DNA of 64,000 nt from an uncultured Pseudomonadota bacterium (lineage in GTDB: Bacteria; Pseudomonadota; Gammaproteobacteria; Burkholderiales; JALYOK01): assembly GCA_902826775.1 (NCBI GenBank), contig CADEHE010000005.1, positions 62,001-126,000 of the forward strand. The letters run 5' to 3'. Made by a program: the position numbers and the translations under genes. Numbering within the stretch: position 1 is the first letter of the stretch; each line of letters starts with the position of its first letter. The notes beneath the pieces are model-generated. The model saw only the letters and a program-made list of their open reading frames with translations, was not told the origin of the DNA and searched no databases. Below are positions 53,647 through 62,130 of the stretch, piece after piece.

Positions 53647-54033
53647 TTAGCTGCTAGAGGATGAGGTGCTGCCGGAGGCCGTGCTCGCCGCCGGTGCGCT
53701 GGTGTCGGATTTGCTGGCCGTGGCACTTCTCGAATCCGGCTTTGCAACCTCGCTCGATGCGGCGCCCGTGTCGGCGGCAGGTTTGCTCTCGGTGCTCGTC
53801 GCCGTCGCGGCGCTCTTGCCGCTGCTTGGCTTGGCGTCTGCCTTCTTGCCGCTATCGCGAAAATCGGTGACGTACCAGCCGCTGCCCTTAAGCTGAAAGC
53901 CCGCTGCGGTGACTTTTTTTTGCAGCGTGTCCTTGCCGCACTGCGGGCATTGCGTTTTCAGCGGGTCACTGACTTTTTGCAGGTACTCCTTTTCGCAGCC
54001 GCATTCGCTGCAGCGATATTCGTAGATTGGCAT
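53647..54033 (-). CDS. FmdB-family zinc ribbon protein
   Basis: 128 aa. Zinc ribbon MPIYEYRCSECGCEKEY...CPQCGKDTLQKKVTAAGFQL (about 1-50) then a long low-complexity Ser/Ala/Lys tail. First gene of the run to clsB; putative regulatory role. Confidence 0.93.
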   Translation of the reverse strand: MPIYEYRCSECGCEKEYLQKVSDPLKTQCPQCGKDTLQKKVTAAGFQLKGSGWYVTDFRDSGKKADAKPSSGKSAATATSTESKPAADTGAASSEVAKPDSRSATASKSDTSAPAASTASGSTSSSSS

Positions 54034-54200
54034 TGCTAAACTCCCAAATCGAACCCGAAATTATACCGTAGGCACCTGTTACTGATTGATTTGTCGGTGT
54101 TTCCATATCCAAGCGGCGCTTGACCGCGCGATCGCCTGGAACGTAATCTGCGGGGCAACCCATCCGCAGCATCAAGACCAACCTAAATGGAGTCTACCTG

Positions 54201-55352
54201 GTGACTATCAAGCGAACCGCTGCCTGCATAGTGCTGACGCTAACCGCCGGCTCGGCGGCGGCAAAAGACACGGTAAAAGTGGCGTTCATCGGCCCACTAA
54301 CCGGAGGCGTTTCTGCCAATGGCCTGGGAGGGCGCAATTCGGCCGACCTCGCCGTGCGCCTGCGCAATAGCGATGCGAAAGCCAAGTATAAGTACGAGCT
54401 GCTGGTGCTGGACGATGAGTGCAAGCCCAATATCGGTGTGCAAGTCGCCACGAAAGCGGCGGCGGACAAAGCCGTCATTGCCGGTGTAACCCACTATTGT
54501 TCCGCGGTCGCTATTGGTACTGTGGATATCTATCATCGCTTTGGTTTGCCAGTTGTGGTTTGGGGGGCTGTACTGCCTGATGTAACTTATGGCAATCAAT
54601 TTAGGGAGGTGCACCGCGTGAACGGCACCATGATCAACCAGAACCAAGTCGCGGCGAACTTCATGGTGAGCCAAGGTTTCAAGACTTGGGCGGTGATTCA
54701 CGACACCACCGACTACGGCAAGGGCCACAACAAGTACTTCGGCGAAGCGCTGGCGAAGGCCGGGGGCAAGATCGCGGGCACGTTTGGTGTCACCGCCGAT
54801 CAGCAAGACTTCACCGCCGAGCTGACGCAGATTAAGAAGCTCAATCCTGATGTGCTTTATTTCGCCGGATTGACCCCGCTTGGCGTGCGCGTGCGCGCGC
54901 AGATGGAAAAAGTCGGCGTCAATGCAGTGCTGCAAGGCACTTCCGGCATTCGCTCGGATGCGTTTATCGAGGGCGCGACGCCGGCGCGCGCCGAAGGCAC
55001 GCTAGCTTTTCAAGAAGGTGCGCCGATCGAGAAGCTGCCGGGTGGTAAGTTCTTTAGCGAGCAATACGCGAAGGCAAAGTACGGCGAACCGCCGGAGGCC
55101 TACGGCGCATTTGCGTTTGCCGGTATGAACCTGATCCTCGATGCCATCGAAAAAAATGGTCCCGATCGCAAGAGGGTGATGGGCACATTGAACTCGACGC
55201 GCGACGCTGACTCGATTATCGGGCGCATTTCGTTTGACGATCATGGGCAAAACACCGTCGACTTGATCGCCAAGTACGTGGTGCAAGACGGCAAATGGAC
55301 GGTTTGGGAAGACTCGCAGTACGCACAGGGTAAGCGCAAGCTGCGCAGATAA
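54201..55352 (+). CDS. ABC transporter substrate-binding protein (LivJ/amide-binding type)
   Basis: 383 aa from a GTG. Signal peptide ending GSAAAKDT, then VKVAFIGPLTGGVSANGLGGRNSADLAV, the type I periplasmic binding fold. GVTHYCSAVAIGTVDIYHRFGLPVV is family-typical. Might serve the livHMGF set at 21541-25227, which lacks its own binding gene, but it is 29 kb away. Divergent from fmdB. Confidence 0.9.
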   Translation: MTIKRTAACIVLTLTAGSAAAKDTVKVAFIGPLTGGVSANGLGGRNSADLAVRLRNSDAKAKYKYELLVLDDECKPNIGVQVATKAAADKAVIAGVTHYCSAVAIGTVDIYHRFGLPVVVWGAVLPDVTYGNQFREVHRVNGTMINQNQVAANFMVSQGFKTWAVIHDTTDYGKGHNKYFGEALAKAGGKIAGTFGVTADQQDFTAELTQIKKLNPDVLYFAGLTPLGVRVRAQMEKVGVNAVLQGTSGIRSDAFIEGATPARAEGTLAFQEGAPIEKLPGGKFFSEQYAKAKYGEPPEAYGAFAFAGMNLILDAIEKNGPDRKRVMGTLNSTRDADSIIGRISFDDHGQNTVDLIAKYVVQDGKWTVWEDSQYAQGKRKLRR

Positions 55353-55408
55353 GCATGCGCACCTGAAGCATCCATGCGAGCGCGCTCGCCGGATTGTGTG
55401 GCGCTACC

Positions 55409-55777
55409 TTATTCGCCGCACAACCATTCTTTTGCAGCCGGAACGTCGGCAAAAATCCGCATTTGATAGCCGCCGCCCAGCATGGCCTTTTCCATCAACC
55501 GGACGGCCTCCAGGTCCCGGTCGCTATAGACGTGGGCAACGCGGGAGTTCTTCGGAAATCCTAGCCGGTTCAGCTCAGTGGGCCGATTGGCCAACTCGGT
55601 CTCGGTTAGTGCAAGTTCAATTTTGCGATGATCCACCAGAAACAGCCTGGAGTGGTAACGTGCGCCGGCTTGCAGCGCCTTCTCTACCAATTCGTTCATC
55701 CGCTGCAGTGTCATTGTCCCTGTTGTCTCAATCGAGACGATGTTGCTAGCGGGAATATGACTTATTGTCCAATCCAT
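55409..55777 (-). CDS. SpoIIAA/STAS-like small protein
   Basis: 122 aa. ISIETTGTMTLQRMNELVEKAL-like start (NIVSIETTGTMTLQRM), LFLVDHRKIELALTETELA and RVAHVYSDRDLEAVRLMEKAML resemble PF11964-like SpoIIAA proteins. Soluble, function unknown. Confidence 0.75.
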   Translation of the reverse strand: MDWTISHIPASNIVSIETTGTMTLQRMNELVEKALQAGARYHSRLFLVDHRKIELALTETELANRPTELNRLGFPKNSRVAHVYSDRDLEAVRLMEKAMLGGGYQMRIFADVPAAKEWLCGE

Positions 55778-56048
55778 TCAATTTTCCCCAGGCTGCTGCG
55801 GAACCCCTAAGTGTGCAAAGGATTCTGCCTTAGTCCGGTGCGCTTGGGTTGGACAAAACGGCTGGACAATGCGAGCCAGACAAAATATCCGTGCCGCCAG
55901 TGCTTCCATCGATTTCATCGCGTCTCGAAACGTCTCGGTCGCGGCGCTTAAGGGTTAGCGCCGCGGATCCCGTGCCAGGCCAGGCTCGGGCAGGCATATA
56001 ATCCGGCGTTGCCTTGGGATTCGGCGGCAAGCAACTGAGGAGAGAGCT

Positions 56049-57299
56049 ATGGCTGACGGCGATAAGGGCAATCGCGCCCTGCGTCCTTCGACAGAAGTGC
56101 TGACCCGCGGTTTCGACCCAGCACTCTCGGTGGGTTCCGCTCGCCCAGCGGTGTTCCGCAGTTCGACCTACGTGTTTCCCAGTCCCGAGGCGGCGGAGCA
56201 CGCTTTCGATGTAATGGCCGGACGCGCGCGCTTGGCACCGGAAGAAGGTGTGGCGCTAGTCTATTCGCGCTTTAATCATCCCAACGCAGAAATCTTAGAG
56301 GAGCACATGCTCCCGCTCGAGGCCGGCGCGCAGGCAGCGCTCGTCTTTAACTCCGGCATGTCGGCGATCGTGACGGCGCTGCTGGCGCACTTGCAACCGG
56401 GTCAAAGCGTCGTCTACACGGTGCCGATCTATGGCGGTTCGCAAAAATTCATCCAAAGCTTTCTGCAGCAGTGGGGAGTCAACGGCGTGGCGGTGCCTGG
56501 CGGTAACAGCCGGGCGCTCGATGCGGCAATCGCGAATACGCCGAATCTGGCGGTAGTGCTGATTGAAACGCCCGCTAATCCGACCTTGACCATGACCGAC
56601 ATTCGCCGCGCGGTCGAATCCGTGCACAAACTTGGCGCCATACGCCCGTTGATCATGGTGGATAACACCATGATGGGGCCAACGTTTCAACATCCGCTTC
56701 TGCTGGGCGCGGATATCGTGCTCTATTCCGCGACAAAGTACTTGTCCGGCTTCAGCGATCTTATCGGCGGTTTCGCGCTGAGCAAGGATCCGCACCACCT
56801 GGCCAAGATTCGCAGCCTGCGCAGCCTGTTCGGCACCATACTGCAGCCAGACGAATGCTGGATTCTGGATGGACGCTTGCCCACGGTCGCCACGCGCATG
56901 CGCGCAGCCACGGAGAACGCGCAGCAAATTGCGCAGAAACTTGCGCGCCATGCGAAGGTCAAGCGCGTGTTGTATCCCACATTGTTCGAAGATGGCGATC
57001 AAGTTCGCATTCGCGACTCGCAATGCGATGCGCCCGGGGCAATGCTCTCGATCGAACTGCACGGCGGCAAGCAAGCGGCGTTTACGTTCCTGCGCGGCAT
57101 ACGCATCGCGCGCAACGCCGTTTCGCTCGGCGGCGTCGAGAGCCTGGTGTGCCACCCGAAGACCACGACGCATTCCGGTTTTACCGAGCAAGAGTTCGCG
57201 CAGGCCGGTATCGGCGATGCGCTGGTGCGCGTATCGGTCGGCTTGGAAGATTGGCGTGACTTGCTGGCAGACTTCGAACAAGCATTACAAACCGCATAG
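56049..57299 (+). CDS. Cystathionine gamma-synthase family PLP enzyme
   Basis: 416 aa, Cys/Met metabolism PLP family. YSRFNHPNAEILEEHML, FNSGMSAIVTALLAHL, ETPANPTLTMTDI, VDNTMMGPTFQHPL and the Schiff-base lysine in YSATKYLSGFSDLIGG. The family's atypical VYSRFNHPN (instead of YSR-x-xNPT) marks the CGS-family branch seen beside RidA genes. Ends 11 bases before ridA-like gene. Confidence 0.92.
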   Translation: MADGDKGNRALRPSTEVLTRGFDPALSVGSARPAVFRSSTYVFPSPEAAEHAFDVMAGRARLAPEEGVALVYSRFNHPNAEILEEHMLPLEAGAQAALVFNSGMSAIVTALLAHLQPGQSVVYTVPIYGGSQKFIQSFLQQWGVNGVAVPGGNSRALDAAIANTPNLAVVLIETPANPTLTMTDIRRAVESVHKLGAIRPLIMVDNTMMGPTFQHPLLLGADIVLYSATKYLSGFSDLIGGFALSKDPHHLAKIRSLRSLFGTILQPDECWILDGRLPTVATRMRAATENAQQIAQKLARHAKVKRVLYPTLFEDGDQVRIRDSQCDAPGAMLSIELHGGKQAAFTFLRGIRIARNAVSLGGVESLVCHPKTTTHSGFTEQEFAQAGIGDALVRVSVGLEDWRDLLADFEQALQTA

Positions 57300-57310
57300 A
57301 GGAGCAGAGC

Positions 57311-57709
57311 ATGGCAGATAAGCAGCACTACAATCCGCCGCAGTTGAGCGGCTTCGGCACCTATTCGCACGTGGTGGCCGCACGCGGCCATCGCACCGTC
57401 TATATTTCCGGCCAAGTTCCGTTCGACAAAGACGGCAGAGTGGTGGGCAAAGGCGACTTGCGCGCACAAACCAAACAAGTATTCGAGAATTTAAAGGTAT
57501 GCTTGGAAGCGGCGGGCGCCAGTTTCGCGGACGTAGTGAAGATCACTGCCTTCGTGGTCGGCTTCACGCCGGAGCAGCGCTTGCCGATCACCGAAGTTCG
57601 CAATCAGTATCTAGTCAAGCCGCTGCCAGCAAGCACGTTGGTTGGCGTGGAACGACTGGTGAATGACGACTTCCTTATCGAGATCGAAGCCGTTGCGGTT
57701 TTGGACTAG
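57311..57709 (+). CDS. RidA-family protein lacking the canonical Arg
   Basis: 132 aa. VYISGQVPFDKDGRVVGKGDL and FENLKVCLEAAGASFADVVKITAFV match RidA. In true imine deaminases the segment near residue 105 reads P-x-R; here it is LPASTLVGVERLV, with Ser at the Arg position, so deaminase activity is doubtful. Pairing with a PLP enzyme upstream is usual. The stop TAG (57707-57709) is the first triplet of the MITE. Confidence 0.9.
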   Translation: MADKQHYNPPQLSGFGTYSHVVAARGHRTVYISGQVPFDKDGRVVGKGDLRAQTKQVFENLKVCLEAAGASFADVVKITAFVVGFTPEQRLPITEVRNQYLVKPLPASTLVGVERLVNDDFLIEIEAVAVLD

Positions 57710-57897
57710 TGTCCTGAGTCTGAAGTTCGCAACGGAATTCACAAGATGCGCGATACTTTCAAAGTTAATAAAAGTGACGAAATTGCTGCCCGGCGCGAAG
57801 CAAACTGCAGCCAGGTTGAACCCCGGGAGAGTTTGCTACGAAGCATGGCGGCAATTCGCGTCACTTTAATGTTGCGAACTTCAGACTCAGGACACTA
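57707..57897. mobile_element. MITE-like element with 27-bp perfect inverted ends
   Basis: Left end 57707-57733 begins TAGTGTCCTGAGTCTGAAGT; right end 57871-57897 is its exact inverse. Subterminal AAAGTGACG and CGTCACTTT stretches extend the pairing. No coding content. The outermost TA on each side fits a TA target-site duplication, as with IS630/mariner-type MITEs. Confidence 0.85.
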
Positions 57898-57904
57898 AGA
57901 CGCC

Positions 57905-58678
57905 ATGCAAATCAAACCTAACACCCTCAAACGTGCTCTGAACGCCGGCAAGCCGCAGATCGGCTTGTGGTGCAGCCTGGTCAGCCCGATCGCCACCGAG
58001 GTAGCCGCCGGCGCGGGGTTCGATTGGCTGCTGATTGACATGGAGCACGCGGCGAACGAAGTCGGCACCGTGCTGGCGCAATTGCACGCCGTGTCTGCCA
58101 GCAGCGCGGCGCCAATCGTGCGGCAGCCGGCCAACGACGCCGTGCTGACCAAACGCCTGCTCGATATCGGAGTGCAAAGCTTCCTTATCCCGATGGTCAA
58201 TAGCGCCGAAGAGGCGCGGCAGGCCGTGGCCGCTACGCGCTACCCGCCGCACGGTATACGCGGTGTGGCGACGACCACGCGCGCCAGTCAGTTTGGCCGC
58301 ATCAAGGACTACCACAAGCATGCGCAAGAAGAGATCTGCGTAATCGTGCAAGTGGAGACGCGCGAGGCGTTGACGCAACTTGATGCGATCGCGGCGGTTG
58401 AGGGCGTGGATTGCGTGTTCATCGGGCCATCGGATCTGTCTGCCGCGCTGGGCCATCTCGGCAATGCGAGCGATCCGAGCGTGCGCGCAGCCATCGCCGA
58501 TGCGTTCAAACGCGTTCAGCGTGCCGGCAAAGCGCCTGGGATTCTGACCGGCGTGGAAGCCGACGCAAAGCATTGGCTCGAATTGGGTGCGCTGTTCTGC
58601 GGGGTCGGTGCGGACATCGGCATTCTGGCACGGCAGAGCGAGGCGCTTGCGGCAAAATTCGGCCTGCCGCGCAAGTAA
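57905..58678 (+). CDS. HpcH/HpaI family aldolase
   Basis: 257 aa, class II pyruvate aldolase. LIDMEHAANEVGTVLAQLHAV, VRQPANDAVLTKRLLDIGVQSFLIPMV, TRASQFGRI and CVFIGPSDLSAALGHLG are conserved. Cleaves hydroxy-oxo acids to pyruvate plus an aldehyde. The ATG is 7 bases after the MITE end, so the ribosome site (at best CAGGAC) is provided by the MITE. Confidence 0.92.
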   Translation: MQIKPNTLKRALNAGKPQIGLWCSLVSPIATEVAAGAGFDWLLIDMEHAANEVGTVLAQLHAVSASSAAPIVRQPANDAVLTKRLLDIGVQSFLIPMVNSAEEARQAVAATRYPPHGIRGVATTTRASQFGRIKDYHKHAQEEICVIVQVETREALTQLDAIAAVEGVDCVFIGPSDLSAALGHLGNASDPSVRAAIADAFKRVQRAGKAPGILTGVEADAKHWLELGALFCGVGADIGILARQSEALAAKFGLPRK

Positions 58679-58740
58679 ATTCTGTCGCGGAAATGCGGCG
58701 CTGCAAGCCCTGCATCCAAAACTGGGCCGGCCGCGTATAA

Positions 58741-58772
58741 GGGATTGTCTTTCACACCGAGGAGGCAATCCC
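58741..58772 (+). promoter_or_regulatory. Hairpin covering the ribosome site of the globin gene
   Basis: GGGATTGTC (58741-58749) can pair with GGCAATCCC (58764-58772), with one wobble, the second arm ending right before the ATG. The Shine-Dalgarno GAGGAGG lies in the loop and the second arm. Confidence 0.45.
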
Positions 58773-59225
58773 ATGCAGCGCATCCGAGTTTTCTTATTCG
58801 CCATCGTCACCGCCGGTTTGCTTACCGCCTGCGGCGGCATGCAGTCGCACCAGGCGCAGAGTAACAGCGAAGCATCGCTTTACCAGCGCTTGGGCGGGGT
58901 CGAAGCGATTAAAGTGGTTGTCGATGATTTCGTCGGCTTCGTCGCGGCGGACAACCGCATCAACGCCCGCTTCGCCAACACCAACATCGCCAATCTGAAG
59001 CAGCGCTTGGTGGATCAGGTCTGCCAAGGCAGTGGTGGTCCGTGCGAATACAAGGGCAAGGACATGGTTAGCGCGCACAAGGGCATGAACATCAGCGAAG
59101 CCGAGTTTGGTGCGTTGGTTGAAGACCTCGTCAAAGCGCTGGATAAGAACAAAGTGCCGGCCAAAGAGAAGGGCGAACTGCTCGGCATTTTGGGCCCGAT
59201 GAAGCCTGCGATCGTCGGACGCTAA
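58773..59225 (+). CDS. Group 1 truncated haemoglobin, predicted lipoprotein
   Basis: 150 aa. Lipobox LLTAC (Cys at about residue 20) follows a signal helix. The globin domain (about 35-145) has [23 protein letters not shown] and [13 protein letters not shown] with the proximal His. Strong ribosome site GAGGAGG. A periplasmic membrane-anchored globin may handle NO, O2 or sulfide; not determined. Confidence 0.9.
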   Translation: MQRIRVFLFAIVTAGLLTACGGMQSHQAQSNSEASLYQRLGGVEAIKVVVDDFVGFVAADNRINARFANTNIANLKQRLVDQVCQGSGGPCEYKGKDMVSAHKGMNISEAEFGALVEDLVKALDKNKVPAKEKGELLGILGPMKPAIVGR

Positions 59226-59362
59226 AAAGAACTAGGCGTCGTTCGCGGGCTAGGGCAACCTAGCTCGCCGCCGCCGTTCGCATCCTGTTTGCATTATTGC
59301 GACTGCGGATGTGCGCGGCGGCGTCTTGACGCGACCCAAATGCGCTCTTACTCTCGCGGGCC

Positions 59363-59690
59363 ATGCGTTCGCGCAGATCGTGTCGGATGGGCGACTTGCC
59401 CACCATTTTTCAGCCCCGCGACGCGGCTTCGCACGCCGATGTGGGCGTGATCTCCACCGAAGTGACGCTGAGCAAAGTCACCAGCCAGTTTGCATTTACT
59501 GCCACCAATGCCGCTGCGGTGGGCACGTCGCTGAACAACGCCGGCGTTCCGGGTGGCTTTGCGCCGAACGCGCACAACGCCGCGCTGACTTTCGTCGCGC
59601 CGGAGCCCGGCGTGGTGGTGTTGTGGGTCTCGGCGTTGTCTTGTTAGCCGGCAGACAGCGCAGCGATGCAGGGCGGCCGTCGCGTCCAAT
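59363..59690 (+). pseudogene. Decayed PEP-CTERM protein fragment
   Basis: Reading from 59363 gives GVISTEVTLSKVTSQFAFTATNAAAVG... and ends in APEPGVVVLWVSALSC. A PEP motif is followed by a stop, while the +1-shifted frame continues VVGLGVVLLAGRQRS, a hydrophobic-Arg end fitting PEP-CTERM anchors. This implies a frameshift near 59615. No signal peptide in frame upstream. The rest of 59226-59759 holds nothing else. Confidence 0.4.
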
Positions 59691-59759
59691 TTGCCTTATA
59701 CATAGCAAAGCATACTTCCGTCACCGGCTGTGCAAGCCGCTAGTAGACTGATACTCGGC

Positions 59760-60242
59760 CTAGCGCAGTGAATCTGGCGGTTCCGGCAACGCTTCGTCCG
59801 ACGCCCCCGGGTCGATGCGTTGCGCGGGCGGCGCCAGGTCATTCAATCTTTGAAATGGTGTGAAGCGCGCGGCGATCGGGCCATAGCGGTGCGCATCCAG
59901 CAAGATCGCGATTTTCAAGTTTGGGTCCTGCGGAAACGCCCCCGAGGCTTTGAGCAAATTATCGCCGGCTGGTTCGAGCAGGACTCGCAGGATTCTGTCG
60001 CCACTCACCACCACGGCAGTGGCGGTGCTCGCTTTGGTCGGAAACTTATTAAAGAAGTGATCGGTGACATAGAGGCGCAATTCGCTCGTGTTCACCAGCA
60101 GTTCCATATGAAAGTTGCCGGCATTGCGCAGCTGCCCGCCATTGGGTGGCTTCAGGCGTGCGAGATACCAGTCTGGGTGCGCGGAACTGCTGCCCGCGGC
60201 TAACACAAAGAACAATGCGATCCATCGTGCCGCGTGTTTCAT
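59760..60242 (-). CDS. Exported protein of a tandem pair, unknown
   Basis: 160 aa with signal peptide (RWIALFFVLAAGSSSAH). The mature part FHMELLVNTSELRLYVTDHFFNKFPTKASTATAVVVSG is beta-rich and shares a plan with the upstream gene product. Start overlaps that gene's stop (60239-60242). Such domains occur near metal-efflux genes; none is here. Confidence 0.75.
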   Translation of the reverse strand: MKHAARWIALFFVLAAGSSSAHPDWYLARLKPPNGGQLRNAGNFHMELLVNTSELRLYVTDHFFNKFPTKASTATAVVVSGDRILRVLLEPAGDNLLKASGAFPQDPNLKIAILLDAHRYGPIAARFTPFQRLNDLAPPAQRIDPGASDEALPEPPDSLR

Positions 60243-60721
60243 GGCGTCTGCTGCCCCTTGGCCGGTGCGTATTTCGGCTCGCGGCGGCTAGCCACGTTGC
60301 CGCCTTGGGCCGGATCGAACACCATCACTAGCACGTCGCGCAAGTCGTCGGACCGAATGGTGACGGCGAAGGCTTTCTTGCCAGGTTCTAACAGCCAAGC
60401 GTCGGCTGCGCGGTAGACGCCATCGCCGATCTCGGTCGCCACCGCTTGTTTCCCGCTACCATGGATCTCGATGCTCGCATTGGTGATCGCGCGCGCTTCA
60501 CCAAATCGCTCCACCAACAACTTGAGGTGATCGTCCTGCGGCAAGGCGATGACGCTAAATTCGTCGCTGGTCGCGGCGAAACCTTGCGCATCCACGGGCG
60601 GTGCTTGTCCGCTGCGATCGAATTCAGCGCCGATGGCGAAACCGTGCGCCACCAGCGCAACATGGGCGAGCACAGCGGCGGCGCGGCGCGGCGCGGCTAG
60701 ATAGAAATCGAGTTTGCTCAT
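60239..60721 (-). CDS. Exported or anchored protein of a tandem pair, unknown
   Basis: 160 aa. An N-terminal hydrophobic helix (AAAVLAHVALVAHGFAIGA) and a beta-rich domain (FSVIALPQDDHLKLLVERF, TNASIEIHGSGKQAVA, KAFAVTIRSDDLRDVLVMVFD). Distant resemblance to the downstream protein; perhaps an old duplication. Confidence 0.7.
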   Translation of the reverse strand: MSKLDFYLAAPRRAAAVLAHVALVAHGFAIGAEFDRSGQAPPVDAQGFAATSDEFSVIALPQDDHLKLLVERFGEARAITNASIEIHGSGKQAVATEIGDGVYRAADAWLLEPGKKAFAVTIRSDDLRDVLVMVFDPAQGGNVASRREPKYAPAKGQQTP

Positions 60722-60828
60722 CGCAAAATGCTAGCACAGCTGGAAGTTGTCTAGCGCCGCCTTTTCTTCCCTCACCGCTGATGGGACAATCAGCGGCAAT
60801 CGAGTCGTGATGGTGAATTTGCCGGCCC

Positions 60829-62130
60829 ATGCAGAAGATCAGTCAGTATTTTTCCGGGATAGCGCGCCATGAATGGCCGGCGCTGTTGTGGGCATTTGCG
60901 TACTTCTTCTTCTTGCTCTCGGGCTACTACATGCTGCGGCCGCTGCGCGATTCGCTTGCGGCAGAGGCGGGAGCGAAGAACCTTTCCGCGATGTTCGGCG
61001 CGACTTTCCTCATCATGCTGGCGATCGTGCCGCTGTTCGGTTGGCTGACCAGCCGCTTTCCGCGCCGCCAATGGCTGCCGGCCTGCATTGTCTTCTTTGT
61101 GCTCAATCTGCTCGGTTTCTATGTTGCTTGGCGCTGGCACGTCGGCCTGGACGTTGTGGCGCGGATATTTTTCGTTTGGTTGACTGTCTACGTGATGTTC
61201 GTCGTCTCGGTGTTCTGGAGTTTCATGGCGGATTTGTTCAACACCGATCAGGCGAAGCGCTTGTATGGTTTTATCGCCGCCGGCGGCACCGTAGGCGCTT
61301 TAGTCGGTGCGAAGCTGACCGCAGTACTGGCTGAGCGCATTGGTTCTTCCAACTTGATGCTGCTTTCCGCCATGCTGCTGGCATCGACTTTGTTGTGCAT
61401 CTGGCGCTTGCTTGCATGGCAGCGAACCATGCACGCGGGAGCTGCCGGCAAGAGCGAAGCGGTGCCGGAAGCGAAAGTGGGCGGAGGTATGCTTGCCGGC
61501 GTGCTTGATGTCGCAAGATCGCGCTACCTGCAGGGGATCTGCCTCTACGTCTTTCTCTATACGACGCTCACCACCGTGCTGTATGTGCAACAAGCCGATC
61601 TGCTCAAGCGCGAGTATCCCAGCTTAGACGCGCGCACCGCATTGCTAGGCAACCTCGCATTTGTAGTCAACCTTATTGCCTTCGTGCTACAGACTTTCGC
61701 GTTCAAACCGTTGGCGAACCGCTTCGGTGTAGCGGCGCTGCTGGCGGGCGTGCCGCTGTTTTCGCTGTTCGGATTCTTGGCGCTGGCGTGGGCGCCCACC
61801 CTGTTGGTATTGATAGTATTCGGAGTGCTGCGCAGCGCGGCCGAGTACGCGCTGGCAAAGCCGGCGCGCGAAACGCTGTTCAATTCACTTTCGCGCGAGG
61901 AAAAATACAAGGCCAAAAACTTGATCGACACGACAGTGTATCGAGGCGGCGATTGGGCTTCGGCGGTGGGAATGAATGCGCTGCGCAGCATCGCCGCGGT
62001 TCCCGCGATCGCGCTCCTCGCTGCGCTGCTATCCGGTGTGTGGGCTGCGACCGGTTGGTGGTTGGGCCGTCAGAACGAACAACGTTCGCGCCTGCAAGCC
62101 AGCCTCAAACCCGCGGGGCAACTGAGATGA
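60829..62130 (+). CDS. MFS-type transporter related to NTP/NDP exchangers
   Basis: 433 aa with 12 predicted helices. EWPALLWAFAYFFFLLSGYYMLRPLRDSLA is typical of ATP:ADP antiporter-like MFS proteins, and SREEKYKAKNLIDTTVYRGGDWASA of their central loop. Free-living bacteria have such proteins with unknown substrate. Stop overlaps the next start (62127-62130). Confidence 0.85.
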   Translation: MQKISQYFSGIARHEWPALLWAFAYFFFLLSGYYMLRPLRDSLAAEAGAKNLSAMFGATFLIMLAIVPLFGWLTSRFPRRQWLPACIVFFVLNLLGFYVAWRWHVGLDVVARIFFVWLTVYVMFVVSVFWSFMADLFNTDQAKRLYGFIAAGGTVGALVGAKLTAVLAERIGSSNLMLLSAMLLASTLLCIWRLLAWQRTMHAGAAGKSEAVPEAKVGGGMLAGVLDVARSRYLQGICLYVFLYTTLTTVLYVQQADLLKREYPSLDARTALLGNLAFVVNLIAFVLQTFAFKPLANRFGVAALLAGVPLFSLFGFLALAWAPTLLVLIVFGVLRSAAEYALAKPARETLFNSLSREEKYKAKNLIDTTVYRGGDWASAVGMNALRSIAAVPAIALLAALLSGVWAATGWWLGRQNEQRSRLQASLKPAGQLR

